From the NCBI RefSeq assembly GCF_032854445.1, contig NC_088303.1:36961501-37025500 (forward strand): DNA of 64,000 bases. Reading direction: 5' to 3'. The stretch is from Liolophura sinensis. Its lineage: Eukaryota > Mollusca > Polyplacophora > Chitonida > Chitonidae. Positions 51,193 through 61,930 of the stretch are shown here, in pieces; position 1 is the first letter of the stretch, and every line of letters begins with the position of its first letter. The translations under genes were made by a program, and so were the position numbers. The notes beneath the pieces were generated by a model. It saw nothing but the letters and a program-made list of their open reading frames with translations. It was not told where the DNA came from and did not search any database.

Positions 51193-52207
51193 GTGAGGAA
51201 CTCTTCAAAGAAAAGGACAAGTTTAAGTGGCGTTCGGGTCATCTAAAATACCATTTCATGTTCTCTTTAGCTGTTATAAAATATCGTCTGTATATATAAA
51301 CATATATCTGTTTTTAATGTAGAATACGTCTTTGACGGTTCGAGTCTGTCAGCGGCAAGAGTAGAATTCCTGACGTCACTATGCTTCACCCCGTTATGTA
51401 TAACCCAAAAAGTCTGCCATAGAATCTCAATGTAGAAAAGGCAAAAACAAACTCATGAAAACCATACATATTTGGAATCTGTATGAAATGTTCTTTCAGA
51501 TGATACATACTTTATTTAAAGGAGATCTGGTTCTTTACATGCAGTTAAAAATTGTTTTCTTATAACTTTTAATCTTTATACACAAACGATTTTAATAATG
51601 CCTGTTAAAATAAAATAAAGCTATCTGTCTCTGATCTTAAAGTACATACAGACATTGCCTTCTTTGTGTCTATCTATTACACAACTAGTTACATTTTTTT
51701 AGAAAATTATTAGGTATTTAAACAATCATTCTACTTTGAATGAAATAAAAACAGAATGTTTATGTTTAATGTCTGGAAGCTCTTGAGCCAGACTAACTAT
51801 TCGTTATGCAACATTTAGACAATGCTTTTCTGTGGGCGTCAGGCATGTGACACAAAGCATTTTTAGGCCGAATATAGACCCGCAAATGAGGTTTATAGGA
51901 TAAGCATGATGACTATTGAAAATGTTTATTTTCTGTATCGGATGACTCCATGGGTCAGTGTTGGCTTCCTCTCCGGCCGTGCGTGGGAAAGTTTTCCAGC
52001 ATGTTGCGGATGATCGTGGGTTTTCCCCGGATTATGCCAGAATATTTAATATTTTCTGTATCAGCATACAAATGTTGTCATCAGTTCAAACATATGTATT
52101 ATGTTCATTTCAGTATTCGGAATTCAAGATATATTACCAGCATAAACGCTCTTGATGTTTTGTCACGATAATAAATAACAATGAACTTTTATGTTGTTGT
52201 TGTTCAG
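51193..52207 (+). other. TRPC intron between S6 and TRP-box exons
   Basis: A 1.0-kb AT-rich intron, GTGAGG to GTTCAG, holding one SINE fragment at 51945. Nothing else was seen. Confidence 0.8.
51945..52032 (+). mobile_element. SINE fragment, 5' part of body only
   Basis: GGCTTCCTCTCCGGCCGTGC, GTGGGAAAGTTTTCCAGCA and GGATGATCGTGGGTTTTCCC match the SINE body; the 3' half is absent. Confidence 0.7.
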
Positions 52208-52439
52208 TCTGAGGCGGATACTGAATGGAAGTTCGCCCGCACAAAGCTGTACATGGAGTACATTAACGACGATTGTACGCTGCCAGTTCCTTTCAACATC
52301 ATCATCCCCACCCCTAAAGCTATTGTCTACATCGTTCAGTTCTTCTGGAAGAAAATCCGGAAACCTGAACCGGAAATCAGAGGTCACCCCGGGCGGATAA
52401 AGGACATCGAGTTGTATATCGGCTCAACCAGTGGGAACG
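52208..52439 (+). CDS. TRPC: TRPC exon for TRP box and proximal C-terminus, 3' end uncertain
   Basis: Acceptor TTGTTCAG ends at 52207. The exon starts SEADTEWKFARTKLYMEYIN and contains EWKFAR, the TRP box that couples S6 to the cytosolic domains. Then come LPVPFNIIIPTPKA, matching the TRPC P.PF...P(S/T)PK block, and a basic stretch leading to KDIELYIG. The open frame runs to TGA at 52445-52447. The best donor candidates, GTGATT at 52440 and GTCACC at 52383, are weak and both leave phase 1. The next exon needs phase 0. An unseen small exon, a sequence error or a terminal isoform ending at the TGA are all possible. Confidence 0.9.
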
Positions 52440-52446
52440 GTGATTG

Positions 52447-52467
52447 ATATATATATATATACACACA

Positions 52468-52523
<56 letters not shown>
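52447..52523 (+). repeat. compound (TA)n(CA)n(GT)n microsatellite
   Basis: TA steps, then ACACACACAC, then about 26 GT steps. The AC-GT centre is self-complementary and could extrude a hairpin. It starts at the end of the open frame of the TRP-box exon. Confidence 0.95.
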
Positions 52524-52525
<2 letters not shown>

Positions 52526-52630
52526 CATTTATGATTAATAACTAAAAATTGTGGTCGTTAGTATAACAAATATATCCATATGTGTACTCATTTATAATTA
52601 ATAATTAAAATTGTGGTCGTTAGTATAATT
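52523..52630 (+). repeat. direct duplication, ~45 bp, ~61 bp apart
   Basis: CTCATTTATGATTAATAACT then AAAAATTGTGGTCGTTAGTA is followed by CTCATTTATAATTAATAATT then AAAATTGTGGTCGTTAGTAT. Confidence 0.85.
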
Positions 52631-52684
52631 GGTTTTTGGAGGAAACATACATGAAACTATTTATCGATTGTGGATGGACACAGA

Positions 52685-53412
52685 ATATCCAGTGCTTATA
52701 CACAACCCTCATTCGTAACAAAAGCTTATACATAACCTTCATTCGTAACAGGAATTTATACACAACCCTCACTCGTAACAGGAGCTTATACACAACCCAC
52801 ATTCGTAACAGGAGCTTATACAAAACCCTCATTCGTAACAGAAGCTTATACACAACCCTCATTCGTAACAGAAGCTTATACACAACCCTCATTCGTAACA
52901 GTAACTTATACACAACCTTCATTCGTAACAGGAACCTATACACAACCCTCACTCGTAACAGGAACTTATACACAACCCTCACTCGTAACAGGAGCTTATA
53001 CACAACCCTCATTCGTAACAGGAGCTTATACACAACCCTCACTCGTACAGGAACTTATACACAACCCTCATTCGTAACAGGAACTTATACACAACCCTCA
53101 TTCGTAACAAGAACTTATACACAACCCTCACTCGTAACAAGAACTTATACACAACACTCACTCGTAACAAGAACTTATACACAACCTTCATTTGTAACAA
53201 GAACCTATACACAACCCTCATTCGTAACATGAGCTTATACACAGCCCTCACTTGTAACAGAAGCTTAAACACAACCCTCACTCGTAACAGGAACTTATTA
53301 CACAACCCTCATTGGTAACAGGAACTTATACACAACCATTACTTGTAACAGGAACTTATACACAATCGTCATTCGGAACAGGAACTTATACACAATCCTC
53401 ATTCATACACGT
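52685..53412 (+). repeat. 30-bp tandem repeat, ~24 copies
   Basis: The unit is TTATACACAACCCTCATTCG plus TAACAGGAAC, with variants ACTCG and AGAAGC. Small indels, such as a lost base near 53046, shift the phase. It lies in the intron after the TRP-box exon. Confidence 0.95.
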
Positions 53413-54227
53413 ATCCAACTCACATCACTCATTACTTTGTCACCGAATTGACCGACTTGGATTTCCACCGCTTCGTTGCCATGGTAACAGATACACATTT
53501 GAAACAAGTCTGAGAGCCATCAATCAATCGAGCCTTTTTATACCTCTGCTGTATCTGCTTAGCGTGGATGTTATCCGCATAGAGTGAACCGACAATCGAG
53601 AGTTTCAGCCAGGCATAGCCCAGAAATTAAACAGACGATATACCCTGACTGTGTTTTGGGTCTTCTCTTTCTTTCTAAATAGTATCTGTGTGGTAAAGAA
53701 AGTATGCTGTCTTTATATCAACAATGTTTTATTAACAAGAATAAAGCGGGTTTTTTAGATAATGAGGTATAATGAGCAAGCAGTTAGTGTGCAGGGGATT
53801 TGACGCAGTCTGAGAGATGCCGTTGTTCTTTATTTACTTACTTATTCCATGTGTGTTTCACAGCCATTTTAAATCTACATGAACACAAAATAGGCCTACA
53901 TAGGCTACCAAAAGAAAATACCCAGGGGCAGGTATAACTAAAGCTGTCCTGAAAAGCTAATTTTTTCGGCTACTTTAAAGAAACCCTATGCTACACATTT
54001 ACGTCTATCTCCGATTTACTCGAAGTCAAAGTCGAGTGTTTGATCCTTGATTATTAAATTAAATTAGATTCGGCACCCTATATAGAGTTTGAAACAGGCG
54101 TTTTAATCTGCCTCCATGAACTGCTGCTAGACTGCAAAATCAGCTTTATCACGTTTAATCGGCCTTCAATTGAACGATGAAAGCCACGATTATTGTAAAC
54201 AGTGTGTATGGCCTATTTACAGACTTA

Positions 54228-54274
54228 ACCTTCTTGAGTATGCCATTAAAACAACAATCAAATAAATAAATAAT
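54228..54274 (+). mobile_element. SINE 3' end remnant
   Basis: CTTGAGTATGCCATTAAAAC then AACAATCAAATAAATAAATA matches the SINE tail only. It sits about 120 bases before the exon at 54395. Confidence 0.5.
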
Positions 54275-54394
54275 GCTTTCTTTGGTCTTTCTGTTTAAAC
54301 TATTTGTTATTCGGTCCAGAAGACTCATTTCTTTGTACACCTACTTCGTCAGTCACGCCCAGTTATTCATATATGTTCGTGGGCCTGTTTTCAG

Positions 54395-54568
54395 GTTCGG
54401 AGGAGTGGTAGGTCCAACACCAGCGACAAGAGAGCTTGGGACGAACTAGAAAGCGACGCCGCGTCAAATAAGGGTATTAAACATTTCCAGCAGACCATGA
54501 GCACGACCAATGGGTTTGTGAGGACGGATTCTGATCCCGGCAATTTCCCGCAAAAACTCACCTATCAG
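54395..54568 (+). CDS. TRPC: TRPC exon for variable C-terminal linker
   Basis: Acceptor CCTGTTTTCAG ends at 54394 and donor GTAAAG begins at 54569, giving 58 codons in phase 0 at both ends. The peptide begins VRRSGRSNTSDKRAWDELES and ends FPQKLTYQ. It is polar and low in conservation, as is this part of TRPC C-termini. The final TYQ joins RVMKRIVKRY in the next exon in phase, giving the YQ.(I/V)MK..(I/V)KRY pattern of the family. Other frames of the exon are closed by stops, which supports phase 0. Confidence 0.87.
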
Positions 54569-55034
54569 GTAAAGTCTGAAATTGCCTGATGCGATTTGTA
54601 GCCGTTTGCCATTTTGAGTTAAGAGTATCAGTTAGAAACCAGGAATGTAACGATCCTCATTTATGGACTGATCCGTTAACAAATTCAACTAATTACACCC
54701 TGTTGAGCTGTTTTCTTTAGAACTATGCTAGTCAACCCTTTTTATGCAAGAAACACAACACAAAAATACATCGCATGTCGCAAAACAGCTCTTCTTGGGT
54801 GCGGCAATGTGCTAGACTTTCTCCGTTTTACATGAGTTTTTTCATTCCTGAGAACACCTATTTGGTTCAGTTACATCTGATGTTTGGCTAATTTTTTAAA
54901 AATGTTTTTGACCGAAGAATTCGTGTGAATTATCAAATTTAACTTAATCAGTATTATGGTAGTCTGAAATCAAACGAAAGAGATGGTTGACATTCATCTG
55001 TTTTAAATTGTCAATGTTTGTCTGTAATTTATTA

Positions 55035-55165
55035 TATTTTTTATTGGATTGGTATTTTACGCCGAATATTTCACTTATACGACTGCGGCCAGTATTATGG
55101 TGGAAGGAAACCGAACAGAGCTTGGGGAAACCCCACAACCATCTACCGGTTGCTGACAAACTAGC
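55035..55165 (-). mobile_element. SINE fragment before the calmodulin-site exon
   Basis: Plus strand shows TTGGTATTTTACGCCGAATA, TTTCACTTATACGACTGCGG, CCAGTATTATGGTGGAAGGA and CCCCACAACCATCTACCGGT. It ends about 75 bases before the exon at 55242. Confidence 0.8.
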
Positions 55166-55241
55166 ATGGGTTGGGCCCCGTTTCACAAAACTTCCACAGA
55201 ACTTTCACACGGTTGATATTTGGTTATTCTTTATATTTCAG

Positions 55242-55308
55242 AGAGTTATGAAAAGAATAGTAAAGCGGTACATCTTTGATATGCAAAGAGAAAGTGACGT
55301 CAATGAAG
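55242..55308 (+). CDS. TRPC: TRPC exon for calmodulin/IP3-receptor binding helix
   Basis: Acceptor TATATTTCAG ends at 55241 and donor GTGAGT begins at 55309. The 67 bases encode RVMKRIVKRYIFDMQRESDV followed by NEG, with the last codon split after its first base. The sequence matches the family's IMKRLIKRYVLKAQ...DEVNEGEL segment, known as the CIRB site, where calmodulin and IP3 receptors compete. Lys/Arg residues alternate with hydrophobic ones as in an amphipathic helix. It is the only intron in the gene seen in phase 1, and the split glycine codon is completed exactly by the next exon. Confidence 0.95.
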
Positions 55309-55524
55309 GTGAGTTGAGTGTGAAATGAGGAGGACGAAATCTCTTAACGTTAATGTGGCCAGACGGTGTTGTGAGGTGTTTAATGGTGCGCGTTGCTGCA
55401 TTGCCGAATTGCTTAACGTTAAAATATCGGAAGCGTTACAGAAAAGGAAAGGCCACGGATCTTAGACCGTAATCACTACTTATTCCGGTTAACGGCTTTC
55501 AAGTCGTCGAGTGGAAAAATACAT

Positions 55525-56810
55525 TTAAAGCGAGATAGTCGGATTAAGGTTTGAAACTTGAAACTTGAAACTCCACAGTATGATAGAGTTCGTTGAATAC
55601 AGCTTATGTGGAAAATTTACAGCTTTCAGGTATGTCCTCTATTCGTGTAGTAAGACTCCAAACTTTCAACTTTCGCCCGAATTTTCCAGGCGACAGCGTT
55701 TTTGTTTATAAATGTCCAGTCCTCGACCTCTACGGGGGATTTCGGGTCCATTCGGAAATGTAGTCTTGTGGTCATGTGATGCAATAGCTGTCAATCAAAG
55801 TGCTGGTAGACGAGAAAGGCTACAAGAGAAAAAATACGAGTGAGTCCTGCCGAGAAAGGGAAAGAAAAAAATGGGCCGCAAGATAGAGAGAGGGATTCAT
55901 TGAGATTGAGAGAAGGAAGTATTGAAAAGAGAGAAGGAAAGATAACATGCACTTAAGACTGAAAATGTAGAGTAAGGCGCAAAGTTTTTCTTAAGCACAT
56001 AAGTAAATTACTGCAGTTAGTTGAGCAACAAGGACCTGCCAGTGTCTCTCACTCGATCATGATTTCCGGTGCCAGCGATTGTTACTCTCTGAGTTACTTT
56101 ATTTTCGTCTTATAATTACTTGTGATTGAAAAATATTCGTAAACCGACAATAAGGTAAGACTATCTCATAATCTACCAGTGGGATCGAAAACCTATAAAA
56201 GTCGGACCTTCAGCAGATAACTCTCATGAGCGAAAGGCTTTCAGGTCCGCCTAGCTCTGGAAGTTTAGGTGATCGGGTAATTCCATTGTCAAGCACGTCG
56301 ATAGTCGGACACGAAGGCATACTCCTCAACAGCGCATGCGCCGCTCTCCATCTTTCGCTCACTGCTACCAATAGTAAATTTTGTACACAGTCTGATAATG
56401 TCTAATAATACTTTATACACATGCACTCTCTTTATCTAGAGTATTTGCAACATGATTCTAACCAAAACCTAAAACAATTTTATTGATGAATGCTGATTAA
56501 ATAGTTCCGCGGGAGGAGACAGGTGATGAGGCTAAGTCTAAACAAGCCTACATGCGCCTCATAGGCTCCAAAGGTCAAGCTTGTCTTTTGGTGGCAGTGA
56601 TTAAAGAGAGAGCGGGCGCATGCGCGGTTGAGGAGTATGCCATGAAGGATATAAACAAACGCGTTTTGAGTTTGTTACATATTAATAGCCAGATCGCTAA
56701 ACTGCGACAGCATACGGTTGAAAAGACCAGTCGAACAGATCCAAACAAACGTTTCAAAACAATTCACGGAAAAGAATATTTTCCTCAACTATCCGACTAC
56801 TTCGCTTTAA
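55525..56810. mobile_element. possible fold-back or MITE-like element
   Basis: The outer pair TTAAAGCGAGATAGTCGGAT (55525-55544) and, inverted, ATCCGACTACTTCGCTTTAA (56791-56810) face each other. Inside, a longer pair faces inward: GGCATACTCCTCAACAGCGC from 56316 and its near-complement ending AGGAGTATGCC at 56641. No transposase was seen. The element lies in the last TRPC intron, and its exact limits are uncertain. Confidence 0.45.
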
Positions 56811-57749
56811 CGTCGTTGGGAGATGTGCGGTGATCAAAGGGGCAATACTCTTGTGTCCAAAAACACACCGCTGAAACTCAAAGGCAAGTGAAACGTATTT
56901 GTAATATTATTTAAGAAACGGTTAAGGATGAGTAAAAATTAATTTTAAATTCAAATATATATTTTCCTCACACATGGGACATTAAAAATCGCTGAAATAT
57001 ATTTTCTTAAAATCTCAAAAACACTGTCAAAATGATTTGATTGCCAGGGATATATTTCGGGCCTTCTTTGCCAACAGGTGAGCTGATTTGAAAGCGTGAG
57101 GGCGAGGGGTGTGCAATCTCTGTAATTTTTCTTCATATACTTTTTGTTTCTTTTTATCCTAGATATTATAACATTATGTCAATGACTTGTGTGCGAAATG
57201 ACCACTGTTGCATGAATATAATGCAGACTTGCGTCTGTCATATCTTATACTCTCCGTGCCTTTACAAGTGGTGTTGGCTGCATGCCACTAACTGGTAAAA
57301 AGTTGTACATCGTGTATGTATGTAGTGCATACAAACTAAGATTCCCTTCTAATATATTTAAATTAATTTGTTGTTTTTTTCCAAAAAAGAAATTCAGATA
57401 GATAAGGGAAGAAAAAAATCTGAAATTATATTTTCCATAGCTATGACAGACATTTTGAACGAAGTGGTGAAAGTGACAAGATGGAAATAACATTAAACTG
57501 ATAAGAATCTGACTGTGTCATACACTGTGATTTTGTTGTATAAAAGAAAACAGAAAAAAAAATGGGCGTATTTATATCCCCCATAAGACTTCCACCAATG
57601 GCCTTATCTGATCCTTGACGAATGACGTCGCATGTTTAAATTCAGTTCCGCAGTTTCTTTCAGGACGTTTTTAGGACTCTGGATGAGGTTGATGGTTTAT
57701 TCTGGGCATCCTGGTTTCAATTTGGACATATTCTAGTTGAATAGTGCCT
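56811..57749. other. last TRPC intron, no feature recognised
   Basis: AT-rich intron sequence between the candidate fold-back element and the SINE at 57750. No feature was recognised. Confidence 0.6.
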
Positions 57750-57990
57750 GAGATGCATTGTTGACCCAGGAGCCTCTCACTGATATGGTCGCTGTGAGTT
57801 CAAGTCCAGCTCATGCTGGCTTCCTTTCCCGCTCTTAGTGGAAGGTCTGACAGAACCCTGCGGATGGTCGTGGACTTCCTCCGGGCTCTGCCCGGTTTCC
57901 TCCCACCATAATGCTGACGGCCGTCGTATGAGCGAAATATTCTTGAGTATGGCGTAACACACCAATCAAATAAATAAATAAATGATATGC
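57750..57990 (+). mobile_element. SINE, nearly complete apart from the A-box end
   Basis: Contains CCCAGGAGCCTCTCACTGAT, the B box GTGAGTTCAAGTCCAGCTCA, GGTCGTGGACTTCCTCCGGG, CTGCCCGGTTTCCTCCCACC and GAAATATTCTTGAGTATGGC. It ends in AATAAATAAATAAAT. The A box is not clear. Confidence 0.85.
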
Positions 57991-58496
57991 TTGATAAGTG
58001 AAGAAAAAAATCTTACATCATATGTTACAAGTTTCTATAGCTATGAGTGACGTTATGAATGAAATAGAAATAACATGAAACTGGTAAGAGTGTCACTGTG
58101 TCGTATTCTGGGCACAACGGTTTCCACCTCCCTAAAACCTTATCACCGCCACAGAGGCCAAAAATGCATGAGTAGGACGTTATACACAAATCGGTAAATC
58201 AAACATGAACAAAGATGGGTATGAGTATGTCGTCACATTTACAAGGCTCTGGTAAGTGGCACAGGTAGAAACTATTTCCTCAAGTTTTTTTTCCAGTTTT
58301 AATATACCTCCAAACTCGATGTTTTCGGTGATAGAACTTTCATTTTATATCGATTTAGGAGAGTACTGTGCCTATAATAAGAAATAATCTGCAAATTTGT
58401 TAAAATAGAGAAGGCCTTTGGCAGTTTCAGTGGGGTATATATACCTCTACTTTTTAACTTTGTTACCGGAAAACTAAAATATTTGCTTATTTTCAG

Positions 58497-58981
58497 GAGA
58501 CTTTGACGAAATCAAGCAGGATATTTCCAGTTTCCGGTACGAGATGTTGAATCATCTCAGCAGTAGTCAGAGAGAAACCAAAACAAACACTAGTAAACTG
58601 GAAGCTCTAGAAACCAAAGTTAACCGTCTGATTGAACATCAGCTCCTGCTTCTGAAGCACCTGAACATCAAAGACCCAGGACCAAAAACAGAGCCTCTAA
58701 AATCGTCATTTAAGAAGCATCACAGGAGTGACACCCAGATTTCACCAGAAAGTGCCATTTTTGACTATATTGACGAGGAGCCAGGCGACACACAGTCTAG
58801 TGACATCGTGCGAGAGAGCAGCGTGCGAATCTCCTTGCATGGAGAGGCAACGGGTGTGTCGAGAGGAGATGCTGAGGCGAATGATGATTCCCAGCCGGAC
58901 AAGAGCGATGTAACGCACGTTGATGCTCAAGTCCAAGTTGAATATCCAAGTGCCTCCAAACTCGATGTCCGTGACGTTTAG
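58497..58981 (+). CDS. TRPC: TRPC last coding exon: coiled coil and C-terminal tail
   Basis: Acceptor TTATTTTCAG ends at 58496. The first two bases finish a glycine codon, then 160 codons run to TAG at 58979-58981. It begins DFDEIKQDISSFRYEMLNHL, matching the TRPC EL.EIKQDISS(L/F)RYE block. A coiled coil with hydrophobic heptads follows (LEALETKVNRLIEHQLLLLK). In TRPC structures this region packs as the rib and pole helices of the tetramer. The remaining ~110 residues are acidic and Ser/Asp-rich and probably disordered. The end (LDVRDV) is neither the TTRL PDZ ligand of TRPC4/5 nor a form I recognise. Confidence 0.95.
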
Positions 58982-61202
58982 CCCAAAGGTGGGGCGCCGG
59001 CCATATTTCAGTTAATACAGAATTAGTTATAACCAAATTCATCGGTAAATCTTCCAACCTTGTCCACCCTCACTTCTACTCATTGTCGGAGACTGAATAC
59101 AAACAGTCATTCGCGCATTCCTACCCGCAGCTTTGACCAATGTAGTTTGGATAACGCATTCGTGTATTGTAAGAGTTACAGCTCATATTTACCAGGTTTA
59201 TCCCAGTGATATCAGTATTTAATCATTTCTCAAGAAATGTCAGACAGTGAAACCAACCAAACCATACCAAAATCACCATAAAGATAGACAAAATCATTCA
59301 GGTTGGCAAAAGGCAGAAACTGACCATATTGAAGTGAAATCTCAACTGACCAAGAAACTAAATCAGAATTGGGTTTCAATACACGCTTGGAATTTACGTG
59401 TACAGTGTACATGCACACTTTGTTATCCCCTGTTTATAAGGGGTAGACATCGTTTAATACTGTACGTATGCAGTATTTGTTGTCCTTGTTTTGTCTAAAA
59501 GCTATTTTCTTACGCAAAAGGCTCATCTCGTACTCCTCACATCATTACCATATGGACTGTATTGCTGGCTGTAAATAAGTGAACACCCGGTTATAAACGC
59601 TCGGTTTAAAGTGCGCGGGTGAGTGGTCTTCCAAGATGGCGTACAGAAGGGTCACCGTTAGAATCACTGTGATATCTACCAGGAACTGGACAAGAAGACC
59701 ACTGCCACAGAATTCTCTTGCTGAAGTGTGTATGTTGAAGGGTACAATTACATTGTCTGGTTTTGTACGCTTAAAGGGTCTCAGCGAACACAGCCCAGTG
59801 GATTTACACTACGCTTTTGGTGCCCTAACGTATACAAAAGGTTACAGTTTGCTCCCATTAAACCAAAAAGCATATTTATATGTCTCCGTTTCGTACGTCT
59901 CATGTCTCATGTCTCAGTTTTATTAGAAAGCTCAAAGCGTGGTCCGTTTATTCTTAAAGACATCAACTTTGTATGAAAAATCAGTGTTTATGATGTGAAA
60001 GTGGCTGAAGATTTTTGCAAGTTTGTGATCTTTGCGTGTTTATGTAGTCGTATCTATATATCTCACTCGTCTTTCGTGGGCCCTCGGACACATCCGTCCA
60101 GAGGGTACAGTCTTATTCAGTGACGTCAATCGTGACACATTACATATTTAATGACCACGATCAAAAATTTTCCAATTTTTTTGTCCAGTTGCAGGAAACG
60201 ATGCATTTAACGCAACTTGAAGAAACATATTTCAGGGAGCCTAAATGCTTCATAAAAACAATACCCTAAACTCTACCGGAACCTCAGTGAAACCAGTTCA
60301 GTATATTTGTGTGAATGTATGTTTCTCTGCTGTATTTAAGACAGTGATCATTTAACAGACTAAGAACAGGACAAAAATGGATGACGATGTTTCTGGATTA
60401 GAGAATACCAGATATGTATAAACTTGATTTCCTACCCCAAGTCTGATGCTTGCCGCATCGTTAAAGAGGCTACATCTATACCGCAGACTTTTGGCAAAAA
60501 ATCCATATTCGCTGTTACCGATTTGACCGGTAACACATACAAAGACAAGACTGATATTTTGTGAAAGGTAATTATTTGGGCTGTTCTAAAACAATAGCAA
60601 AACTAGACTGGATTTGCGGTGATGGATGTTTTGACCAAACATCTCCGGTATAGGCTCTTTATAGTACATGCATGCCTTTTAAAAACGTGTACACTGAATT
60701 GATTCATCGGAAAGGGCGTTCAGTGTGGATATGAATAAAATTTACATGTTCCTGAATAACTATCTCTTACATGACTGTGTATCATTTTCAGACAGAACAC
60801 GTGCCTAGATTGCTGCGTGACGAAATGCAACTACTTTTAAGTAACCATGTGTGATAAGAAACGTATTTTAGTTGGCGGTAGCACTTTGTAGGCGTAGTAA
60901 TTTCACAGAAACAGTCATCATATATTTATATTTATGTAAAAAAATATGTAATATATAGTAGTAGTCTGAGTTGCAGTTATTTTAAATCTCGAAATTCGTC
61001 CGATATATATCAAATGATTTTTCTTTTAAAATGTGTCCGTTTTCGAAATCGATTGCGATTGGCAAAGACTTTCACAATTTGTAAAACAGAAATTATACGG
61101 ACATATTTGAATGATTATAGAAAAATATAAGTAAAAAGACAGATTGCTTTATTATTGATGGTTTGACTCATTAGTATAAAAATCATGGTGTCTTTTGTAT
61201 TC

Positions 61203-61232
61203 TGTAAATACGTTTGTAAATATTTGTACATA
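61203..61232 (+). promoter_or_regulatory. three clustered Pumilio-type motifs in the 3' UTR
   Basis: TGTAAATA at 61203-61210, TGTAAATA at 61215-61222 and TGTACATA at 61225-61232 each match the PUF-protein consensus UGUANAUA. They sit about 140 bases upstream of AATAAA, within the inferred 3' UTR. PUF proteins repress or localise mRNAs; that role here is inference. Confidence 0.45.
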
Positions 61233-61368
61233 ACTCGCGCTGAAGAACACCAATGTCCTGTGACATTATGCATGTGTGTACCTACTCACAATGTGTCCCG
61301 GGTATTATAAAGTTAGCATGTTAACCAGTATGTCTTTCTCTTCACGCGTTAACTGGACACCATATCGA

Positions 61369-61374
61369 AATAAA
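61369..61374 (+). terminator. candidate poly(A) signal of TRPC
   Basis: A canonical AATAAA about 2.4 kb after the stop codon, followed by TTACATTTTTTG. A second AATAAA at 60734-60739 could give a shorter UTR. Confidence 0.45.
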
Positions 61375-61569
61375 GTTACATTTTTTGAATTGATGATTCT
61401 GGTTATTCTTTACAAGCTTAACTGAGATATGTTGGAACATTTGAATCAGCCTATGGCTCATTTAGCAGAACTTTGTTTATTGTATTACGTCATAAGTTAC
61501 GAAAGTGGGCTTTGCTGGTCTATTAACAAACCAAACAACAAGTCAGGGCAAGTAAACTATTCTCAAAGC

Positions 61570-61930
61570 CAGATTAACTAGAGAATGAGTCAGACAAATG
61601 GCCAGCGGCCTAGTTGGACAAATAACCAGGCGTTAAGTTGAACAAATAACAATAAGCGGTTGATCAGTCATGTAAGTTGTGGTTCATGCACGTAAGTGTG
61701 CGATGGTTTAGACAAACAGGCAATGGGTGAGTCTGACAAGCAGGTGGTTTCTCAGAGAAAGACCATGAGGTGGTTCAGAAAAGTAACCAGGTGATAAGTC
61801 AGGAAAATTCACATGGCGGTGGTCTAGTCCTATAAATTGAGATTGATAACAATAAACGTGCAGTGGTCCAAACAAAACATGCGGTGATTCAGACAAACAG
61901 GCGATGGTTCAGACAAACAAACACGCGAAA
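61570..61930 (+). repeat. degenerate short repeats after the gene
   Basis: Loose repeats of CAGACAAA(C/T)(A/G)GGC, AACCAGG(C/T)G and GGTGGTT(C/T)AGA-like motifs occur at intervals of about 30 bases. Strongly diverged. Confidence 0.5.

Larger units (their letters stand above)
58982..61390 (+). other. TRPC: probable TRPC 3' UTR
   Basis: AT-rich non-coding sequence follows the stop with no credible open frame. Candidate poly(A) signals AATAAA lie at 60734-60739 and 61369-61374; the latter is followed by a T-rich stretch. Four copies of the Pumilio-type motif TGTANATA occur at 59570, 61203, 61215 and 61225. The UTR extent is inferred; no transcript was seen. Confidence 0.5.

Noticed and set aside
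52636-53232. 198-codon open frame of 10-residue repeats
   Set aside because: It is the 30-bp array; the opposite strand is open too, and indels shift the frame within the array.
56552-56833. 93-codon open frame in the last TRPC intron
   Set aside because: It overlaps the inverted-repeat element and shows no family features.
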